From Malania oleifera (taxonomy: Eukaryota; Streptophyta; Magnoliopsida; Santalales; Ximeniaceae): a stretch of 64,000 bases of DNA. Position numbers and translations under genes: made by a program. The DNA lies in assembly GCF_029873635.1 (NCBI RefSeq), contig NC_080418.1, positions 151,211,748-151,275,747 of the forward strand. Reading direction: 5' to 3'. A model generated the notes under the pieces. That model was not told the DNA's origin. It saw only the letters and a list, made by a program, of their open reading frames with translations, and made no database searches. Every line of letters starts with the position of its first letter. The stretch's first letter is position 1. Below are positions 1 to 11,060 of this stretch, in pieces.

Positions 1-544
1 TGCTCCTTCTTCATGTTTCTTGTTCTTGTTATTTTGTTCCTATTTGGTGTCCGTTTGTTGGTCTATAATAGTGTACACTATTACATGAAACTAGAAGCAT
101 TTTGAACTTGTAAATTTAACTCTTTATCAGGATCAAATACCTAAACAACTCAAGAACTTCATAAAGAAGCAAAGAGATAGCAAGAGATAATCTCGTTAAC
201 CCAAACTACCTCTACAATCATGTAATTCTGGACACAAGCATTCTGCTTGGATCAAACATATTTTTTTTCTCCATTGTTCACATTTTCATTTATTATATAA
301 ATTGATAAAATGTCATAAACACTGACAATATTTACCATTTGCATGAAATTGCATATCAAATATATCACACTGTATCATACAATAGTGATGGCTGTACTTT
401 TAAAGATGTGAATTGGTTGCACAATATTAATGTTGCTGACGAAGTTTTCATTTCTTGTTGTACAGCTTTTGTTTACTATCAAATTCTATGCTGCTCCTAT
501 GTTCTCGTCCCTTGTTTAATTGGATTCATGTAATTTTTAAACAG
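1..544. other. No gene recognised; probable intron of the gene at 545-3119
   Basis: This stretch is AT-rich with many stops in all frames. It ends in an acceptor AG at 543-544 directly before the first recognisable exon of the V-ATPase accessory protein gene. That exon starts in mid-codon, so this is most simply intron sequence. I could not identify an upstream exon coding for the expected signal peptide, and it may lie before base 1. Confidence 0.5.
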
Positions 545-1227
545 AACAAAGGAAGTAGTAAACTATCAAACCTTCTCTCCTAAGGATTTAGCCAAGTCTG
601 TTCTGTCTGAGGGGGGCTGGTCAAACATTCTGGTATATTTCTTTCCTTCAGAATAGACAGCTGAAAAGTTTACACTTCTTACTGATCTATTTACTTTTTT
701 CCCAAGTTGTAAAACAGAAGTAAACTGTTTTTTGTGTTTATCGTTTATATGCTTATACAGTTATACTGATTCCTCACCCTCCTTCCTCTCTTTTTCTTTC
801 TTAGTGCCCTGGCAACAAACTACAGAAGTCTCTGGATCTTGCACTTGTTTTTGTTGGTGGAGAGGTAAGACTCTTTGATTTGACAAATAAATAAATAAAT
901 AAATAAGGGTAAGGGTTTAATCCATTTTGGCGCTGTGTGATATTCGATTAATCTCCTTAGCGTATGTATTCTCATTTTTATTCATTTCCACCTAATCCTA
1001 GTGACATTCTCTTTATGGTGTGTAATAAATTGCTTCTGGGTAAATTAATTTTAATATATTGTTCCTTGCTGTGTTTAACTCAAATATTTTCATATATTGT
1101 TCCTTACTGTGTTTAACTCAAATATCAGTGTTAAGTAATTGTTGTTTCATTAATATTAAAATGAAAGGATCTGCTGATTGAGTTTTCTCCTAATATTTTT
1201 AAGTCTATGCAATGTGTGTGTGTGTGC

Positions 1228-1259
<32 letters not shown>

Positions 1260-3119
1260 TTAAAAATGGTGGCTTTACTAGGATCATTCAGCTTAGGGGC
1301 CAGTTGAGGCTTTACCCTTGTACAGCCTAGCATGAATATTTTATACTTGTTGCAATATGTTGCAGCCTTTGTGCTGTTGTTCAAGGTCCTGATTATTGAT
1401 TACTTGTCCTCTTTTATATGTAGTTGCAATCTGTTGATATCTCTGGCATAAAACATGCAGATCCAGCACTGGTGGACTTGCTCAAGGTATCATAGTCTGC
1501 TTGCTTAGAAGTAGTTCATCTTGGTTCTAGAAGGTTGCATTAGCCCTCCTAGCTACTTTTTTAATTCCATGTTTTTGTCCAGGTGTCTTTCACAGAGTCC
1601 AACTTTTCCATTGCATTCCCATATGTTGCTGCTTCAGACGATAAGGAGACGATGGAAAGTTCTCTGATTTCAGGGTTCACAGAAACTTGTGGACATGATT
1701 TAGGAGTCAATAATGTTGCCTTCCTGGAGTCATGTTCTGTAGAGGGTGACAATTTCGGAAAACTTTCAGACCTGCCATCAGTCCATGTAATTCAACTTCA
1801 TGATATTACTGTATTTGAAAATTTGACTTTCTATGGCAAAGATCTTACTCCCAGCATCCCCTAACAAAACCTAAAACATGAACAGGATTATCTGGTTACA
1901 AGGATGGAAAAGAGAAGAGGGGGGCAAGCAGATATGGTTGTGTTCTGCAATGGAGGCTCACGTTCTTCAAAAGAACCAGATCAGACCCGTTCTGAGAGTA
2001 TGTCAATAGTTCATTGTATTGGATGATATGTCAAATTTAATCTCCAATTTTGGGTGTGATAAATCAGTTGGGTCTGTAAGATTTTAATGAAAATAGTTTG
2101 ATCAAATATGCAGGTGAGATTCTCTCCGAGTTAATCAGTTCTTTGGATCAGTCAGGCACAAGGTATGCTGTTCTCTATATTTCGGACCCATTGAGGTCAA
2201 TTCAGTATCCTTCATATCAAGAGATACAAAGGTTTCTCGCTGAAGGTACCCACGGAAATGGATCATCCAATTCCACCGTATGTGATGACGTTTGCCTGAT
2301 CAAATCGTCACTTTTGGAGGGAGTATTAGTTGTAAGTTGCTGTCGCCTCCTTTCTTAAATATTCATTTTCAGCAGAGAGTGTTGTTTGGGGCATGCACAT
2401 ACTTTGAACAACTGAATTGATTTCCGTGAGCCAGACTGATTGCATTTTTCAATGCCTTCATTTGTCTCTTTTAAATACACTTATTGGAGTAGTTGTCAAA
2501 TTTAGAATTAAATCAAGTCAAATTGTAAGATTCTGGTTCAAATTCTCAATCAATTCTAATTTATTTGGGTACAGATGACCAGGGCAAAGCTAGAAATTTA
2601 ATGAAGGCCAAACTCGAAAATGTGAAGCAATTAAGATTTATTTAATTGTTCATCTAAGAATTTGTGGACGGTTGGGGAAAAACAATACCAAATTGTTTAA
2701 ACTCTAGGGATGGAATTTTTTTTTTTTTTCCTTTTTTGACAAAAATTTGGGGTTCCGACTATTACCAGTGGCAATCCTGAAGTTCCATTAGGTGGAATTA
2801 CATGAATCTTCCATCATTGAATGCAATCTAAAATAATATTCTCAAAAACTTGGTGTTCTGTCAAATCTTTACTGTCTGGCTCTGAGTTATCCCAGGTCCA
2901 CTTTTCACCTGTCACTGCAAGTCACCGACGACTCAATGGATAATCCTTTTCTTCTCTCTCATCTCGTTTCTATTCGGTTTGCCTTCAGATAGTAATCCTG
3001 ACACTTTTGCTGCTTGTGATCTGCAGGGGATTGTTTTACTTCTAATTTTGGTATCGGGCCTTTGCTGTATGATGGGTATTGATACCCCAACGAGGTTTGA
3101 GACTCCCCAAGATTCTTGA
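545..3119 (+). CDS. V-ATPase accessory subunit Ac45/Voa1/BIG1-like membrane protein, 5' partial
   Basis: Seven exons join in one open frame: 545-632, 805-864, 1424-1486, 1583-1786, 1886-1997, 2114-2331 and 3027-3119. All have AG/GT borders, and they give the last 278 residues and a TGA stop. The visible protein has a long soluble part (pieces such as LALVFVGGE and FSIAFPYVAAS, with scattered cysteines). It then has one membrane segment that spans the last exon junction (GVLVGIVLLLILVSGLCCMMG region) and a short tail ending PTRFETPQDS. This layout, and the tail as I remember it from plant proteins annotated as V-type ATPase subunit S1/VOA1, point to the Ac45/Voa1/BIG1 group. These are type I membrane proteins of the ER and endomembranes linked to V-ATPase assembly. 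The signal peptide and roughly the first 40-50 residues are missing from view. The introns look ordinary, and the longest (2332-3026) contains no recognised element. The family call rests on recognition, not on a search. Confidence 0.82.
1211..1260. repeat. (TG)n/(TA)n microsatellite in an intron
   Basis: A TG run passes into a TA run inside the third visible intron (865-1423) of the V-ATPase accessory gene. It is a simple sequence repeat with no sign of function. Confidence 0.9.
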
Positions 3120-3954
3120 GCTGCTGCTGTTTCTCTTGGTAGTTCCTGCTTGGCATTTTTATTCTGGGGGCTGATTCTTTGATATCAGGTGCTGGATGTC
3201 TCACTTGTTATGCTGTTCCTATGGGACATCATCTGATACTGTAATATTACTCATCCTAATTTGGAGGAAATTTTTATTATGTTTGTTTTATAATAATGTT
3301 GTAAGTGTTTTGAGCTTCACACTTTGAGATTAAATTAGAGGGAATATTTGTCCAAGTGGAATCATCTAGCTTTTTGCTAGTGTGTGTATGTAGCTGGAAA
3401 TTGTTTCGCTCCACATTTAGGTTTCAGCAGGCTTGCCTTCTTAATATATAGTTAATAACGATCTTCAAGTTTTGATATATATTTTTTGCTTCTATTTATG
3501 GTTTCAACTTTGAAGTGTGAATGATTTTTTCTTGCCAATAGATGCCATAAACAATTTAAAGTTAATGGATACCCAATTATGACTTCTGTTGGTGGAATTG
3601 GTTGGGGTTCTTCATGGCAAAGCCAGCTGCATTTCACCGGATGGAGCTGCATCCACATTCTTATATTTTATTTAGCTGACTGAGGGAAGGCAGAGCTAGG
3701 TCGACTGGCAAGTGTGGGGGTGGTTGCAGGTTACGTATGGTGAATAAAAATCAACGGATGAATACATGAACTTATTATGTATATATGGATGAATGTGTGA
3801 TTTATTATATATTGCAACACATAATAATTTAGATTCAATATAGATGATAGGGAGTGAATAGAAAAGGAATTTTGTAGAAATTTAATTAATCACAAAATAT
3901 TATGCATACCAAAAATTGTGTTTTATTCAATGATTGATATGATAGAAGTAAATA

Positions 3955-4230
3955 GGACAAAAGATTGATGTTTGTAAAAAAGACCACGATTTTCTTGAAG
4001 TTTTAAAAATTCTATTGGCCTCTAGAGGTTTTAAAAATATCATAAACTTTCGTTGAGATTTGGTGAAAAAGTACAAATTTTTCCTTAAAAGACTTATCTT
4101 TTAGTAAGAAACAAGAGAAATTTTGTTTCTTTTTGACAAACCTCAGGGAAAGGTTTATGGAATTTTTGAAATTTCAGAAAAGGTCCCTATTTTTTTGGCA
4201 AACCTCGTGCGAGGTTAGTGTCTTTTGTCC
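3955..4230. mobile_element. Foldback MITE of 276 bp with 5-bp target duplication
   Basis: The ends are inverted copies: GGACAAAAGA at 3955-3964 and TCTTTTGTCC at 4221-4230. The inverted similarity continues inward through about 100 bp on each side with mismatches (for example CATAAACTTTC near 4045 against GAAAGGTTTATG near 4150), so nearly the whole element can fold back. The flanks are AAATA at 3950-3954 and AAATA at 4231-4235. There is no coding capacity. Because 5 bp is not a standard DNA-transposon duplication length, I leave the superfamily open. Confidence 0.75.
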
Positions 4231-4804
4231 AAATAAGTATTATAGCAGTGAAATTTGAGAATATTTGTTTTCTGTTAATTAATAAAATCTTTTGCATGAT
4301 TATTTACTTTATATAATGAATAGTTCTTGTCTTGTTCACGAACCAATCTCAAGCCACATGTCTAAATATTGGCCCTCTCAAAAGGTTCAACTTTAAATCC
4401 AAGAAATGCTGAAAATTACATTGGATTGTATTACTTCTAAATTGACAAAAATTAAATTGTCCATTATACCTTCTAGGATGCCTTTTTAACTATTTCGTTC
4501 TATTTTTTCGATCTTTTTAACTTCTTCTTTTTTTCTTAATATACACAAATTGGCATGTCTCTTTAAATTTTCTATTCCATCTTTTGAATTCATTTAATAT
4601 TCACGAACTCGCAATCTACCTTCTCTCTCTCTCTCCATGACTGCCTCATGTCCACCAGTTACTCTCTTTTCATAGTTTTTTCTTCTTTTTCTTTTGCATC
4701 TTTATATAGATATAAGGAGATAGATGTCTAAAAGATTGGCAACAAATTAGCAATGGTTGAATGTGATGAATTCTGACATTGTGCTATGGTATGGGAGATT
4801 GTAG

Positions 4805-4805
4805 G

Positions 4806-4838
<33 letters not shown>
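4805..4838. repeat. (GT)n microsatellite followed by a T run
   Basis: An almost pure GT dinucleotide run is followed directly by about 12 T. It is a simple repeat in intergenic DNA. Confidence 0.95.
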
Positions 4839-6670
4839 TTTTTTTTTTTTCCATTTTTTTAATGTTTTAGAAAATCATGGAATTGTTTTCCTCTTGTTGT
4901 TTTTGTTTTTGTTTTTTTGTTTTTTAATCCATGTCTTTCCTTCTAGATTTGAGTCTTTTTTCTCCTCAAATTTGGTTTCATTCATGTAATCGGGAGACAA
5001 AAAAACTTACTCTCTATTACTTGATAAATTCATGCAAAGTTGCGGTACTTTTAAAGTTTTTGTGAATGAATATGAGTTCTATTTATTTTCCTAAAATTTT
5101 AAAATTGTCAAAATGAAGATATATTGGATTTATGTTTCTTTTCTTTCAGCTTAATTAGCAAATAAGTGGATAGGGTGGGTTTCTTCAATAATTTCAATTA
5201 GTTCTTTTTTCTTTTGTATAATCATTATATTACAAATAGATGAAAAATGAATGTAGAATGAGTGATTGAAAAACACACATCATTGGAAAATGATGAATGT
5301 AAGGTGATGAGCCATTCTTGAAAAGCTAGTTACTTGTTGGATGTTTTTTAATGTCTGTATACTATTGTTAAATTGCTACTAACTCTATTATTTAACTTTG
5401 TTATGTATTTTGCTATTTTTCGTTTAATTATAGTGGTTGAAAGAAATTTGTTCTATTTAGTAAATCAAAAGTAGAGTAAAAAATCCATTCTAGGAGAAGT
5501 AAAGAACCCATGAAAAGCTCTAGGAACCAAAAAAGGAGCACACCAAAACCTTGAAAGTCAAATTTGTTTGGTTTGTGTTTATTCCTAGGAATGAGACAAA
5601 ATAAGTTGAAAAATATAATAGAGCTTTTACAGGGATGAATAAACTAGAATCAAGTCACTAGTACAATTCTAACATAAAATAAGATAAGAATAAACATTTT
5701 GTAAAATTTAGAAAGTCATTCCAAGATTCGTAAAAAAATTTTGTAATCTCATTTTCATTATGATCACAATGTATCTTATTTTAAAAGCAACAAATCCTTA
5801 CATTATGATTATTCGATCTATTATTAGGGATTTATATTCCACAAATCAAATTAACTTTAGTTCTTGATGGTTGTCCTTACTTTTTACTCATTCCACAACA
5901 ACTATTTTGTTAGGTTCATATACAAACACTATTGTTGATTTTTTCAATAAAAAAAAAGGAAATGTGAGAAATAACTACTTTAGATTACTAAATTTGACAT
6001 TCAAACAAATCTTATAAAAATGCATTTCAAAATCTATAGAACTAGAAGTAATTGTATTTTCTTTGCTCTTGAGAATATTTCAATCTTTAGTTCAATAAAT
6101 AAGTAAACAAATAAATAGCATATTCTATAGAAAAGCAAGTGTGGTAAGTTATTTTTCATAAAATTCATCAACAAAAACTATAAATTTCGGACTAAGAAAA
6201 ATTTGAACCATCTTGAATCATGTGATATCAGCGGCCAACGTATATTGAAAATTCAAGGCTAACATACATAAATTTGTTCATTCCATTTTGCTCCTTAAAA
6301 AAAAAAAATACTAAGCAAATTAATTCAACGGTCTAAACTCCTTCTCTTTATGCCTTTCAAATGCATTTAACTTGAGTCAAAACACTACTCAGCGTAAGCT
6401 TTGTTCTCCCTTCAATATGACTGAACACATTTAGCTTACTTATCCTCTTACTAACTTTCAAGAATAAAATCATTTCCACTACTGTCATTTTCATTCATAC
6501 AACTCATCCATATCAACGTCCTCATCAACTGCATTCATTCACTACACTTGTTGTGAGCTTTCTATCGTAAGATAAAATTGGTTTTTCATGTGTCCAATAG
6601 AGCTCTCATTTAAGTTTGTTATATTGAATTAATAAAAAAATATTCCAAAGTTTAAGGCTATATAAGAAAC

Positions 6671-6697
6671 ATCTCTCTCTCTCTCTCTCTCTCTCTA
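6671..6697. repeat. (TC)n microsatellite
   Basis: A pure TC run of about 27 bp lies in intergenic DNA roughly 90 bp before the LINE tail at 6787. Confidence 0.95.
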
Positions 6698-7689
6698 TGC
6701 TACCAAATATGAAGGTCAAATACTGTGTGTTTATTGAATCTTGGCCATTGATTTTAGTCCTAGATTTCCATTCTAACTTCTTGGATACAACAACAACAAA
6801 TCAAGCCTTAAGTGTAATGACCTCAATTTCTTAACATAAAATGTAACATAATTAAATGAAAAAGTCGACCCGAACCCGTGAGTAACGGGGACACCTGTCA
6901 ATCACAGCGGAAACTTAAGCAGCAGTAGACATAAAATCTCAAACATCCAACTATAAAACATAATACAAGAGTTTACTATATCATCAAAATACTATTCCTA
7001 TATACAACCTACAAAAAGTCAAAATCACACTAGGATCATACAACAAAATCTCACGATCCTAGTTCAACGCTTACCCTTCTAGTAGGGAAGCTCCAACCAC
7101 TCAACGGCGGCCCTGACCCGCCAATCTCTCTGGGTTTCCTGAAAATCATTTAATATTCGAGGGTGAGACACTTCTCAGTAAGGGAAAATAAACTAAATAT
7201 AGTTGTGTGGCAACATGAATATTTAATGTGATGATACATATATAGTACATTTCATATGTCTGTAGACATTTATCATAACATACTGAATAATCATATAATT
7301 TCATAATAGCTGATAAATCATATCGCATGTAAACATCTGTTATACTGATAATACTAAAAATATACACAGGATGAATAGCTAATTGGTGTCATGTATTACC
7401 CCCTATGACGAGTTGTGCAGCCTGAAGGCGGGACTCGACAATGGCTGGCCAACCACTGCCGAGTCAAATATGTTTGTAAGTACGATGGGTCCGCCACACC
7501 CTGGTCTGGACTGCTAGGTGGACGTCCACACTCTACTGAATGCCACATCAACTATCCATCTCCCACCCCCTCGTGGGGTAGTTAGCACTAATCCAATCAT
7601 AAACATCTGATCTATAAGCTACGGTACCGAGTCCTTGAACTGAACTAAACTAACATCCTGATTATGATAACATATAATACATGATCATC

Positions 7690-7776
7690 TATAACATCGT
7701 TACGGCCTCGTGCTGAACATATCATAATTACGGTCTCGTGCCGAACAAATCATAATTAGGGCCTCACGCCGAAATC
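7690..7776. repeat. Short tandem array, about 28-bp unit, in S1
   Basis: Three tandem, slightly diverged copies of a unit containing TTACGGCCTCGTGCCGAACA run from about 7694 to 7775. They lie between the GGCC-rich block and the CATGCCACACA block of the LTR. Other LTRs in the window carry a different array in this same slot. Confidence 0.75.
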
Positions 7777-8523
7777 ATTTCAGGTATATACATTCTGAAA
7801 TAAATCAATTATCATGTATTCGTCAAAATCGTCATAACACAACATATCTTTTCATAATACCTGAAAACATACTTTGCTCATAAAATCTTTCATATCATAA
7901 TACGTTTCACGTAAAATAATATTCATGCCACACATGCACTGTATAAAATCATACTTCTTATTCTCAAATCGTAATTTTTTGGCATCTCATACATACATAT
8001 ACATTTCAACATAATAACAGTATTTCTCAAACGTACATTTCATCTGTAATTTACAAATATAACATATGCTTTTCTGAAAATAAATTTACTCATAATTAAT
8101 AATAATTTGCATGGAAACTACTGCTTTAGTTTATTCCCTTACCTGACTACTGAGAAAACCCCTAAAATATCCTAACCTGACCCCCTGTAGGATTTCCTGA
8201 TCAATACCTTGAAACTTAAAACTCCCAGTATTAAACTTCAGTATTTTCATACGTACATCATTTTCTATAACTACCATAAGACCAAATTTGGTTTAAAAAA
8301 CCTTACCTCAACTCAGGATGATTTTCAACTTGCTTTCACCAACAATCCACTCCGGCAGATTTGGAGAAAACTTCCCCAGGAGCGTCGTGGTGGCTTCAAA
8401 TCGTCGATCTGGTGTAAATTTGGCCCGGAATTGAAGAGAGAGAGAGAGAGAAGACTGAAGGGGAGAGAGAGAGAGAGAGGGCGAGTGTTGCTTAGTTGAG
8501 AAGTTAAAAACCAGATTTTTTCA

Positions 8524-8790
8524 TATTTATAGAACTGGATTCGTCGATGAGCCACGTTATTCATCGACGAATCCTTCAATAATTTCGTCGACGAAATTCA
8601 ATCCTCGTCGATGAAATTCAGTCGGCTCAAAACATCTCTCGGTATTTCTTCTTCGACGAAATTCAGTCTTCATCGACGAATTCTCTTAAGCCCTCGTCGA
8701 CGAATCCCTGATGTTTTTCTTTGTTTATTTCTTCCCAAAGTGCAATGTCGTCAACGAATGCGAAGCATTCGTCGACAAAGTCGGCTTCTT
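8524..8790 (-). promoter_or_regulatory. LTR promoter of S1: TATA box and palindromic GTCGAC array
   Basis: TATTTATA at 8524-8531 reads TATAAATA on the minus strand. The next 250 bp, upstream in the transcription sense, hold about nine copies of a TTCGTCGACGAA-like motif spaced 20-40 bp apart. Most copies differ from the palindrome by C-to-T or G-to-A changes. This is the U3 side of the LTR, so an enhancer-like role is an inference from position. Confidence 0.6.
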
Positions 8791-9563
8791 CCTTCTGTTA
8801 CTGTTTTCGTTTCCCTTCCTCTTTATTATTTAAATCCCATTAGAATTCGGGTTGTCACATTAAGTCCCACTAGGAGGGGTCGGACACATGAATCCTTTTT
8901 TGCCAATTTATACAATTGTGAACAATTTCCTTCAACAGATTCAAGACTATTAAATCTTTACTTACTATCTCATTCCAAGTTATTTTAGGTTTACCCCTAT
9001 CCCTTCTACTGCCCCTCATAGTAACTAATTCACTCTTCGTCACTAGTGCACCAACATTGCAAGTGCCTAAACCATCTTAGTTGTCTCTCTTTTATCTTAA
9101 CTTCTAGAAGCTGTGCCTAATTTGCCACGAATGTGTTCATTTTTTTTTTTTTACAAAGCTATCTTTTAAGTTTTTGTTTACAATAATTCCTATAACATTC
9201 TTATGTTTTCGCTTTTCAGTCTATGAAAGTTTAAATCCTAATCTTTTAATTTATTTAGTTTTCTCTCCCACCCACTTAGTTTTTTGAAAGTAGATTACAT
9301 TATTATTTTTTTTCTAATTATTGTATCCACAATTTCCATATTTTTACCCGTAAATGTCGTTATATTTCAAATTTCTAATCTAATCCTAGTATCCTGAGCT
9401 AACTTCTTTACTCATCCATGTCTAGACTAATGTGGGAACCCTAGCAAATTTGCCACTATACTCGAGTGCCAGCATGACTCGTTGCTTCGAGGTGATGACC
9501 TACCCCATTCTTACCCACTTTTCCCTATACCCAGTTACTATAAGTGCAATGCATCAATCGTAG

Positions 9564-9914
9564 GGAAGACCTCAACAAATAATCAATAAGGATTCATATC
9601 ATAGTGATCTGAAAAGTTTCACGATGACTATCAACTTCCTCATCATTGCCAATCTTGAAGGTAACATATTTCATTATAGAAAAATGAAATAAAATAATCA
9701 TCAAATTTCAAATATTTATGATGTTGATTAAAATTCCACTCAACCTTTACAAAGAAGTTATTAACTAAATTTTCAATTAGAAAAATATATACATACAATA
9801 CATCTAACTAGAAAAGTCACTCATCTAACAATACGATTGTTAGAATCCTTAATGTTATTTAATATTATTCTAAACTTTATGACTAAAAAAATATAAAATA
9901 ACATGGACAAAGAT
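9564..9914. other. No feature recognised between LINE remnant and bHLH pseudogene
   Basis: This is AT-rich sequence with no coding signal. It may hold the decayed 3' end of the bHLH copy, since LHW proteins continue well past the bHLH domain, but I see no convincing match. Confidence 0.4.
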
Positions 9915-11060
9915 AATGCACCTTTTTAGGCATCCATTGTCTTAAATTCTCAACCTAAATAGTAACACTTCTTAGAAATATCATGTACTTTATAGATCGA
10001 CCTAATAGACTGTCAATGCTACAATGTATTTCCATGAAACAATGCACATACTTCATTAACTAGAAAAAATTGGAAAATGGAGAGATTCAAAAAACATCAA
10101 TTAGAAACACTATTAGAAATGACAACATAACAACATTCACACTAAAGAAACCCACCTTTGCACCGAGGACTAGCTCCCATACCTCCTTGACCCGATCTTT
10201 GATCATTTGCCTATCTCTTGGTCTTGGTCATCGATTATCATTAGTTTTGACTTTTATTTTGTTGACATTATACAAATTCTTAGACTACACAAGCCCATGT
10301 CCTTTATTTTATGGTTGTTCATCAATCAATGTGCTCATCATGCTCTTAAACGAAGAAGCTGGAGTTGAAGAACTAGAAGAAGGATTTCTTACCCTGACAA
10401 CAAATGTCGATGTCACTTGATTTTATTGAACACAATCATCTCCAACCAATGAACTTTCTTTAGATTCACTGTTGGTGTGGGAAGTAACAAATTGACCCAA
10501 TAAATTAGCTTATGGCTAGATGTTATTTTCTCTATAGCATTATTTATATTGGCCATGATGGCTTCTAAGAGATATTTGGCATCATCCTTTTTAGTAAACC
10601 ATTCGTTTGATTCCAACGTTGATGGATGTATGTCCTCATAAAGATCTTTATTGCTAATCAAACCTGAGCTACTATATGCTTCTTCACCTGATACAGATTA
10701 GTATTGCAAGTATTCATTGATTTGTCAACAAAAATTTGGTTCAAGTGCTTTGTGAAGCTCGCAATTTGTGGAAAACTTAAAAGAATTGCTTTCTTTTCTA
10801 TGGCTAACTTCGCTAGCAACCTTGTTTCCATATAATTCTTCCATCATATCTTAACCATGATAAGAATTCAAATTTTCAACAAAGGACTCTTCAAACACTA
10901 TCAAGTTGTAGTTGTTACATTTAGAAAATGCATGAAATTCTTCATTGAAACTAGACAATTAAAATATGTTACCTTCCATCACCTTAAAATTAGAAGCATT
11001 AATAAATTGACTAAGAAGAGCTGAAACTTCGAAATGGAGAGGACATAGTTAAATGTGGCA
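9915..11060 (-). pseudogene. Decayed LONESOME HIGHWAY-like bHLH transcription factor gene copy
   Basis: Reading leftwards on the minus strand gives, in order: CELHKALEP near 10755, DDAKYLLEAIMANI near 10570, RPRPRDRQMIKDRVKE near 10190 followed by ELVLGAK ending at 10156, a presumed intron, then CSIDSLLGRSIKYM starting near 10023 and ENLRQW near 9945. These match, in the same order, the region before and through the bHLH domain of plant LHW-type proteins, which control vascular cell fate as bHLH dimers. There are in-frame stops (after EPNFC and before RPRPRDR, for example) and no intact start. A presumed intron between the GAK and CSID codons is kept, which argues for a decayed duplicate rather than a processed copy. 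The N-terminal part is not recognisable; upstream lie solo LTR S2 and element R1. Confidence 0.78.

Larger units (their letters stand above)
3120..6786. other. 3' UTR and gene-poor intergenic DNA
   Basis: The first part, roughly to 3300, should hold the 3' UTR of the preceding gene, although I cannot place its poly(A) site. The rest is AT-rich with no ORF that resembles a protein. It contains the foldback MITE at 3955-4230, a GT run at 4805-4838, a TC run at 6671-6697 and many short A/T runs. The stretch 4240-6660 shows nothing else I can name. Confidence 0.6.
6813..8859 (-). mobile_element. Solo LTR S1 (Ty3/gypsy, Tekay-like), 2047 bp
   Basis: The unit starts TGTAATGACC and ends GGGTTGTCACA. 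It is flanked by TTAAG at 6808-6812 and TTAAG at 8860-8864, a perfect 5-bp duplication inside the LINE. It has the same block order as the other long LTRs here: a GAGACACTTCTCAGTAAG block near 7167, a GTTGTGCAGCCTGAAGGCGG block near 7412, CATGCCACACA near 7924, GA-rich DNA near 8436-8478, a minus-strand TATA box at 8524-8531, and TCGTCGACGA-type repeats at 8535-8780. No internal retrotransposon sequence remains, so it is a solo LTR left by LTR-LTR recombination. Confidence 0.92.
6787..9563 (-). mobile_element. Decayed RTE-type LINE, 3' end, split by solo LTR S1
   Basis: Read on the minus strand, 9563 to 8860 joins 6812 to 6787 across the S1 insertion. The part before the junction still spells a decayed RTE-type C-terminus: TWNEIVSKDL and later WQKRIHVSDPS, then a stop, matching the end of the RTE reverse-transcriptase ORF. 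The element finishes in a (TTG)n tail, seen on the plus strand as ACAACAACAAC at 6787. Stops and frame shifts are frequent further upstream. The left end is clear; the right end is an estimate, because similarity fades between about 9100 and 9563. Confidence 0.75.

Noticed and set aside
6813..8859. S1 as a full non-autonomous retrotransposon rather than a solo LTR
   Set aside because: It has no internal pair of repeats, primer site or purine tract; its block order equals a single LTR of its relatives.
8209..8988. Several overlapping ORFs on both strands around 8.2-9.0 kb
   Set aside because: They cover solo LTR S1 leader, promoter and GTCGAC array. None resembles a protein family and they cross the LTR border.
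10070..10420. 116-codon plus-strand ORF
   Set aside because: It is the antisense shadow of the bHLH pseudogene, which shows family motifs on the minus strand.
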